A stretch of 10,745 bases of DNA from the NCBI RefSeq assembly GCF_000003855.2, contig NW_003101682.1, forward strand, positions 6,765,780 through 6,776,524, read 5' to 3'. The position numbers were made by a program, and so were the translations under genes. This document shows, piece after piece, positions 6,541 through 10,745 of this stretch; position 1 is the first letter of the stretch, and the number at the start of each line of letters is the position of its first letter. The DNA comes from Blastomyces gilchristii SLH14081 (Eukaryota > Ascomycota > Eurotiomycetes > Onygenales > Ajellomycetaceae). The notes below the pieces were generated by a model. That model did not search any database. It worked only from the letters and a program-made list of their open reading frames with translations, and was not told the origin of the DNA.

Positions 6541-8696
6541 TGAAATGTAAGAATAAGTACTTACAGATGATTATTCAGGTGTTTACAGCTTGATATGATA
6601 TATACTGTTAACTACTAGAAGTATTTATAATAGAAAGATAAATGTAGAAATTAAATGTATAATAGCATTCAAGCTGAGTTATGAATAGTATTCATGAACT
6701 TCAGTCTATATAGTTGTGTGTAGTCAAGAGCTACTAACTCTATTAATTATATGAGAGATAGAAATAGAGGTAAAGAATTCACAAGAAGTGAGATTTCTTA
6801 CATTTCACAACTCTTATCTGATAACTTCTGTGAATAATTACTTTGTATATATATATCTCTAAATCTTTCTTTTTAATCAATTGAATACTCTGAATTCTGA
6901 ACACTTCTTTAAATACTTAATTCAAATCTTCATATTCTATATCAATTATGTCTTTGATTCAATCTCAAGACACACTACAAAGTTAATATACAATATTTAG
7001 AATCAGAGTTGAATAATTATTAAAGAGTGTCTCTTACAGTAAATGTATAAACTAGTATAAATAATCTTATATTTATAAGAGTTATATATTATTACATTAA
7101 CAAGAACTGAACTTATTAAGAGACATTAATTGAAATTGAATCATTGATCAGTAATTATACTGAGAATTATATAACAGAGATATTAATAACTGTGATTAAA
7201 AATAACTATTGAGATATTAGTCTCAGTCTTCTTATAATTATAACTGATAATGCTGTGAATAACTACACTATAATAAAGAGCTTGAAGTAAAAATTGACTT
7301 TGTATTTCTGAAATAATAAATAAGATTATATTCTCTGCATTGCTTATGTAATTCAACTTGTGATACAAACACTGATAAAGAATAATGAGATGACTGATTC
7401 TTGAGATAAGAATAAGATGAAAGTGATTACTTAAGTAACTTTTATATTCACTTTACAAAAGATAATGTTTTTTAATAACACTTTTTAATATTACTTTTTA
7501 ATAATGCTTTTTAATAACACTACTGTTAATTTTGAATAGATTGACTAATAATTTAAATATCACAGATTTAAAACATTACTAATATGATTTATATCTTCTT
7601 TAAATAATAACAATGATTTTATAATATTCAATAAATAAACAAATCAGTCACATCACTGAATATGATATAGAATATTAGAATATAATAAAGTTTAATATAT
7701 AAGATAACTGTTCAAACTCTTTAATTATATCAGATAATTGATTATTAAGTGTAATACTCTGATTGAGAAAAGATTCTGATATTGAAACTTTCTGATATAA
7801 AGTGAACTCAGTTGAAATATGTGATTGATTTACTGTTTCAGTTTTATAAGATAATAAAGACAGTCTTAATCACTTATATATTAATACTGCAGTCAGTCTG
7901 ATAAATGTATAACAGTTTATTTACTCATCTTAAGAAGTAGTTGAATCACTTAAAAAGAAATTTAGTCTGAAATAATGCTATAGCACAGGCTATTATTACT
8001 GTAAGAAATAAACTAGTATATTATTACAGCAAAACTGAACAATCTTTTACAGAGTACTATACTGTAGCAGCTCTACTAGATTTCTCTTATGAAGTTAATA
8101 TCTACACTTCTCAAGATTGAATAGAGAAGAAATGAGACTTGTATATTAAATTAATCTGAGACTATTATAATATCAACTATCAGAGATTTGAATGAGTAGA
8201 TATTAGAGATATAAAGACAGTGAAATATAATTCTCTAGTAAGTAACAATCTTTGATAATACTTTATATTACATAGAACTATAATACTAACTTTGAAACAG
8301 AACTTATATACATTGATTGCAACTGAAAATCAGGCAAAACTACATACTTATAAAACTGAATTTAATTACTATCTTCAAGATAATTCAATAAATTTACATA
8401 CTAAATTAATTCTAGAGTTATGAAAAATTATTGAGAGTATATATTTAACTATTACACTGATAATATGTGATATTCTGATAATTTCATTGACAGAGATGAA
8501 AATGAAGTGAAAGTTCAACTTAAGTTAAGATATTTATTACTATTACTGAGAACAATTATAAGAAGAAATAATCAAGAAACTCATGATTGTAAAATGTAAA
8601 ATTATCAAACAGTTCATTATCTCTAATCACAGTATATTAGAGAAGTGTAGTTTTTATGAGAAAGTGAAGAATAAACTTACACAAGAATGTATTTAG
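6541..8696 (+). pseudogene. hAT-family transposase pseudogene
   Basis: A working copy would cut and paste the element. Motifs in order: IEYSEF and YLESELNNY in the N-terminal half (about 6880-7020); SLTVNV followed by a stop and TSINN at 7030-7062, matching the hAT box with catalytic Asp and WTS (Asp now Asn, Trp now a stop); TDNAVNN at about 7243-7263, the conserved TDNASNN box; CIAYVIQLV at about 7336, where the usual His is Tyr; YVIDLL and YNSLFTHLKK; KLVYYYSKTEQ near 8010; AALLDFSYEVNIYTSQD (usual LDP..K); and a C-terminal dimerisation region with YLQDNS, CDILIISLTE and KFNLS (usual ER.F). The frame is position-phase 1 up to about 7440 and phase 0 from about 7660 to the TAG at 8694-8696, so at least one indel lies between. 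The 5' end and any BED zinc finger are unclear. Confidence 0.92.
7440..7640 (+). repeat. AT-rich, T-run repetitive stretch inside the transposase
   Basis: Between two well-matching blocks of the transposase lies a low-complexity region with about four imperfect copies of a CTTTTTAATAAYRC-like unit at 7465-7515. One part, TAATGCTTTTTAATAACAC, matches the MITE interior TAATGCTTTTTGGTAACAC at all but two G-to-A positions. It contains the frame change of the transposase. It may be a short insertion, a slippage-expanded stretch or a MITE remnant; the evidence does not decide. Confidence 0.5.
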
Positions 8697-8925
8697 TTGT
8701 TTCATAAGTATTATCAATAATTCTTATCAAATTCTAATTATATAAGCAATCACTGAATGAACTGAATGAGACTGAATTTAATCTTCAGTCTCAGTCTTAT
8801 TCTGATTTTGAAAGAATGATTATCTTTCACAGTTTATTCTGAGAAATTACTCTTATTTTACTGTTCTTGAATTTAATCTGGTCATTTTTCACATCATTTC
8901 TCTCAGAAATAATTCATTTTCAGAT
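8697..8925 (+). other. 3' non-coding part of the hAT transposon
   Basis: No reading frame with recognisable motifs follows the transposase stop. The stretch is AT-rich with alternating short TCAGTCTCAGTCT-like words. It leads into the conserved terminal ~100 bp. I see no separate gene here. Confidence 0.6.
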
Positions 8926-9025
8926 TTTTTTGATACTTGATTCTGGTGAGACTCATGTCAAGAAATGTATGAGATCAGATCAAATAAGATTAAATGTGAA
9001 ATTTATAATCTCACTGGTCAGTGTA
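8926..9025 (-). repeat. hAT terminal region homologous to the MITE left end
   Basis: The reverse complement of this stretch aligns without gaps with the first ~100 bp of MITE3 (9364 onward) and MITE2 (1568 onward). Most differences are transitions, with a few transversions near the tip. Shared landmarks are the terminal ACTGACC, CATACATTTCTTG and TATCAAAAAAA. This links the MITEs to this transposon family. Confidence 0.92.
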
Positions 9026-9363
9026 TAAGTTACTAAGATGTAATATCTTCTGTTATTATTCTGTATTCTCTTAAACTTGATAAAACAATCATTCAATGTT
9101 TAGAGTTATATGTAAAAGTCTTTATAAGTCAGGTTTTTATCTATACTTATAAAAGCTTATAAGAGTTCAAAAGTTAGTATCTTCTTAAACATGCTAATCT
9201 TCATTCAATTCTCTCAAGATTGACTGTCTGCTTCTAGAATCTTGATGTCAAAGTCAGAAATAAATGTTGTAAGAGAAGTATTTCTCTGTCAGACACTCTG
9301 TAACTAATCTAATATCTTCTACTGCATAGTAGTATCTCTGAACAGAATATTAAGATATCTGAT
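9026..9363 (-). pseudogene. gag: Gag-like pseudogene of element C, part between hAT and MITE3
   Basis: Read leftward, the frame gives IRYLNILFRDTTM, then LTTFISDFDIKILEADSQS, MFKKILTFELL, IDKNLTYKDFYI, TLNDCFIKFKRIQNNNRRYY. The composition (charged, helical, few Cys) and position after the 5' LTR fit gag; no catalytic motif is expected. In-frame stops mark probable Trp, Arg and Gln codons. The frame is shared with the parts on both sides once MITE3 and the hAT element are removed. Confidence 0.62.
9356..9363. repeat. Left target-site duplication of MITE3
   Basis: TATCTGAT at 9356-9363 is repeated exactly at 9870-9877. The 8-bp length matches that of MITE2, with a different target sequence. 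Confidence 0.95.
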
Positions 9364-9869
9364 TAGACTGACCGCTGAGATCATGAATTTCATGTTTGAT
9401 CTTATTTGGTCTGATCCCATACATTTCTTGGCGTGAATCCCGCTGGGACTGGCTATCAAAAAAACATGTAAAGTGACTATATATCAGATCTTAAAATGAA
9501 ACCATGACTTGAAAAAAATGGGAAAGTGATCTCATTTGGTTTCATTTAGTCTCATTCTTGGCATAAAGTTACTATTTTTAGACATTTTAAGGTTTTTTTT
9601 AGACTAATTTTAATTTTTTAAAAAGTAATGCTTTTTGATAATGCTCAAATGAGATTTAAAGTCATTTAAAGCAATAAAAATAATTTAAATTGAGAAGTGG
9701 AAATCATGGTCTTATTTGGAAAATGTGATAAGAGTAGACAGTAAGTCTCACTGAGACAGTATGAAACTACTATCTAATGTTAAAACTGTGTAATGAGATC
9801 AGTCGAATTGGTAATGAGACTATCAAAAAATCTGGTCCTGGTCTCAGACACGGTCACACGGTCAGTCTA
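9364..9869 (+). mobile_element. MITE3, complete 506-bp hAT-type non-autonomous element
   Basis: It is identical in length to MITE2 and has a perfect 11-bp terminal inverted repeat (TAGACTGACCG / CGGTCAGTCTA) and perfect 8-bp flanking duplications. MITE2 and MITE3 differ by roughly twenty substitutions, almost all transitions and many of them GG against GA, plus a few transversions. There is no coding sequence. It carries the same TRGTCTCATT array and CACGGTCA pair as MITE2. It lies inside the gag of element C; removing it and one octamer leaves the minus-strand gag frame in phase. Confidence 0.96.
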
Positions 9870-9877
9870 TATCTGAT
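9870..9877. repeat. Right target-site duplication of MITE3
   Basis: TATCTGAT, identical to 9356-9363. Confidence 0.95.
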
Positions 9878-10440
9878 AATATTATCAGATGTACATAATA
9901 CTGATTTACATGTCTTCATTTATAAATAAAACTTCTATTTTACACAATTCTTCAATTGATCATTGATATATTAATCTTGATTAGTTAATGAACTGATGAC
10001 ATCTTCATCTACACTTAGTTTTACAAGTATATTCAACCTTCATAATAAGTAGAGAGAGAGATTAGAAGTATTAAAATGTATAAAAGTGTCTAGATATTTC
10101 TTCAGCACTTATATTATATTTATATCTAATTTAATCAGTGTTGAAATTGTCTGTGCAGAGGTTTCTTATTGAGATAATTATTGAATTTCTTTGTATTGAT
10201 ATTATTGAGTTGTATGTATATCAGCTATCTATTACTGTTATAATTTTAATATTACTCAGAGTTACTGTGACACTGTATCTATACTTGTATTTAAGAGTTC
10301 TCTTATATTGTCAGTAGATATAGCTATATTATTCATTGAATATATAATATCTATGTTTAAGAGTTCTTCAGAATCAGAAGAAGTGTAATTATATAAATAT
10401 CTTATATATCTAAGATATCAGAACTCTCAGATCTTTTACT
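9878..10440 (-). pseudogene. gag: Gag-like pseudogene of element C, N-terminal part
   Basis: Read leftward from about 10400, the frame gives TSSDSEELLNIDIIYSMNN, STDNIRELLNTSIDTVSQ, then QTISTLIKLDINII, VLKKYLDTFIHFNTSNLS and VDEDVISSLTNQD before MITE3. It is acidic and Ser-rich at the start, then helical and amphipathic, as in the N-terminal region of many fungal Gypsy gags. I cannot place the start codon because decay has removed the context. All parts right and left of MITE3 share one frame. No known domain is recognised in this N-terminal block alone. Confidence 0.58.
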
Positions 10441-10609
10441 GATATTCTCTTTATAAGATCTTATTACAGAGTCAGAGTAACTGATAGATAAGCTTCTATT
10501 TAGAGACTCAGTATCTGCTCAACTGATTGTTTATTTCTCTATTTCTTATATATTATTACATGTTCAAATATCTTCTCAATAAGTAATTGTTTCTAATAAG
10601 AAGATAATA
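10441..10609 (-). other. Untranslated leader of element C
   Basis: This lies between the primer-binding site and the first recognisable part of the gag frame. It is AT-rich, with no motif that I can identify. Its position is that of a 5' leader, which normally carries packaging signals, but none can be read from the sequence. Confidence 0.5.
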
Positions 10610-10622
10610 AACATTTTTCAAG
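10610..10622 (-). other. Primer-binding site of element C (self-priming type)
   Basis: On the minus strand the LTR is followed by CT and then TGAAAAATGTT (10620-10610). The same LTR contains AACATTTTTCA on the minus strand (complement of 10681-10691) at the predicted transcript start. The two are perfectly complementary over 11 nt. A tRNA-type site such as one starting TGG is not seen. Confidence 0.78.
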
Positions 10623-10745
10623 TATAAGAGACCTACACTGAATAGATCAGTATTAATATACAGATTTTATATAATAAAAGTGAAAAATGTTAGAGAAGAA
10701 AAATAAAAAGAGAAAGTATAAGAATCAGTATTAAGTGATATTTAT
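10623..10745 (-). repeat. 5' LTR of element C, partial (R-U5 and part of U3), inverted
   Basis: This is a third copy of the LTR family, in reverse, cut by the window edge. It starts TATAAGAG at 10623, where element B has TGTAAGAAG, and continues with the shared ACACTGAATAGAT block, the predicted start segment at 10681-10691 and the purine-rich complement of the CT tract. It reaches the beginning of the TATA region at the very end. Confidence 0.9.

Larger units (their letters stand above)
6514..9025 (+). mobile_element. hAT transposon with degenerate transposase, about 2.5 kb
   Basis: The right end is well defined: the last ~100 bp (8926-9025) is the reverse complement of the MITE left end and finishes GGTCAGTGTA at 9025. 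The left end is placed at 6514-6516 (TAGACAG...) because the minus-strand gag frame of element C stops there and resumes in phase at 9026. The putative duplication, TTAGTTAT (6506-6513) against TAAGTTAC (9026-9033), matches at only 6 of 8 positions, as may be expected for an old copy. The left terminus beyond TAGAC does not clearly resemble the MITE right end. The interior encodes a hAT transposase on the plus strand. A rival left boundary is TAAGTTTC at 6490-6497, which matches the duplication better but shifts the gag frame. Confidence 0.85.
4864..10745 (-). mobile_element. Ty3/Gypsy element C, minus strand: partial 5' LTR, leader and gag with three later insertions
   Basis: Element C reads right to left: 5' LTR (10745-10623), primer-binding site (10620-10610), leader, then a gag-like frame down to 4864 where element B cuts it. 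The LTR and primer site are the same family as in A and B. MITE3, a hAT transposon and a SINE lie within the gag. After removal of the three insertions and one copy of each duplication, one reading frame runs from about 10440 to 4864, over 700 codons, broken only by stop codons. Its pol would lie left of element A, outside the window. It is the oldest layer seen here because everything else lies within it. Confidence 0.78.

Noticed and set aside
7183..7368. Minus-strand open frame of 61 codons within the hAT element.
   Set aside because: It lies antisense to the TDNA and CIAYVIQLV boxes of the transposase and is a shadow.
1..10745. A host gene, biosynthetic cluster, CRISPR array or novel defence system.
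   Set aside because: Every stretch with coding-like signal is explained by Gypsy or hAT relics; the rest is MITE, SINE, LTR or AT-rich decayed sequence. No regularly spaced repeats of CRISPR type are present.

Overview
This window is a graveyard of nested transposable elements. It most likely comes from a filamentous fungus, probably an ascomycete. Reasons: a Ty3/Gypsy chromovirus pol with a chromodomain, LTR promoters with a TATA box and pyrimidine tract, a hAT transposon with small non-autonomous relatives, a tRNA-derived SINE, and a strong C-to-T/G-to-A decay that fills every old reading frame with stops (RIP-like). No host gene is visible and no intact protein-coding gene survives. The species cannot be named from the sequence.

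Layout. Three members of one Gypsy LTR family are present. Element C (minus strand) enters from the right edge: 5' LTR 10623-10745, primer-binding site 10610-10620, leader, then a long gag-like frame read leftward to 4864. That frame is interrupted by MITE3 (9364-9869), by a ~2.5 kb hAT transposon (about 6514-9025) and by a SINE (5604-5973). Removing the three insertions restores one reading frame. At 4863 the gag frame is cut by the 5' LTR of element B (4581-4863, minus strand). B's primer-binding site (4568-4580) abuts the 3' LTR of element A (4287-4567, plus strand). A carries a degenerate pol read left to right from 381: protease linker, RT, RNase H, integrase and chromodomain, ending in a stop directly against the LTR. 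MITE2 (1568-2073) splits the RT from the RNase H; MITE1 (1-380, cut by the window edge) precedes the protease region.

How the parts relate. The three MITEs have hAT-type 8-bp target duplications. About 100 bp at one of their ends matches the right end of the hAT copy at 8926-9025, so the transposase family that can move them is represented in the same window. The Gypsy family appears to use Tf1-type self-priming: the LTR segment expected to begin the transcript is complementary over 11 nt to the primer-binding site just beyond the LTR. The old elements have almost no CpG, CpC or GpG left, while the SINE keeps its GC-rich head, so it is the youngest layer. Inferred order of events: C, then B inside C and A inside B; hAT into C; MITEs into A and C; SINE last.
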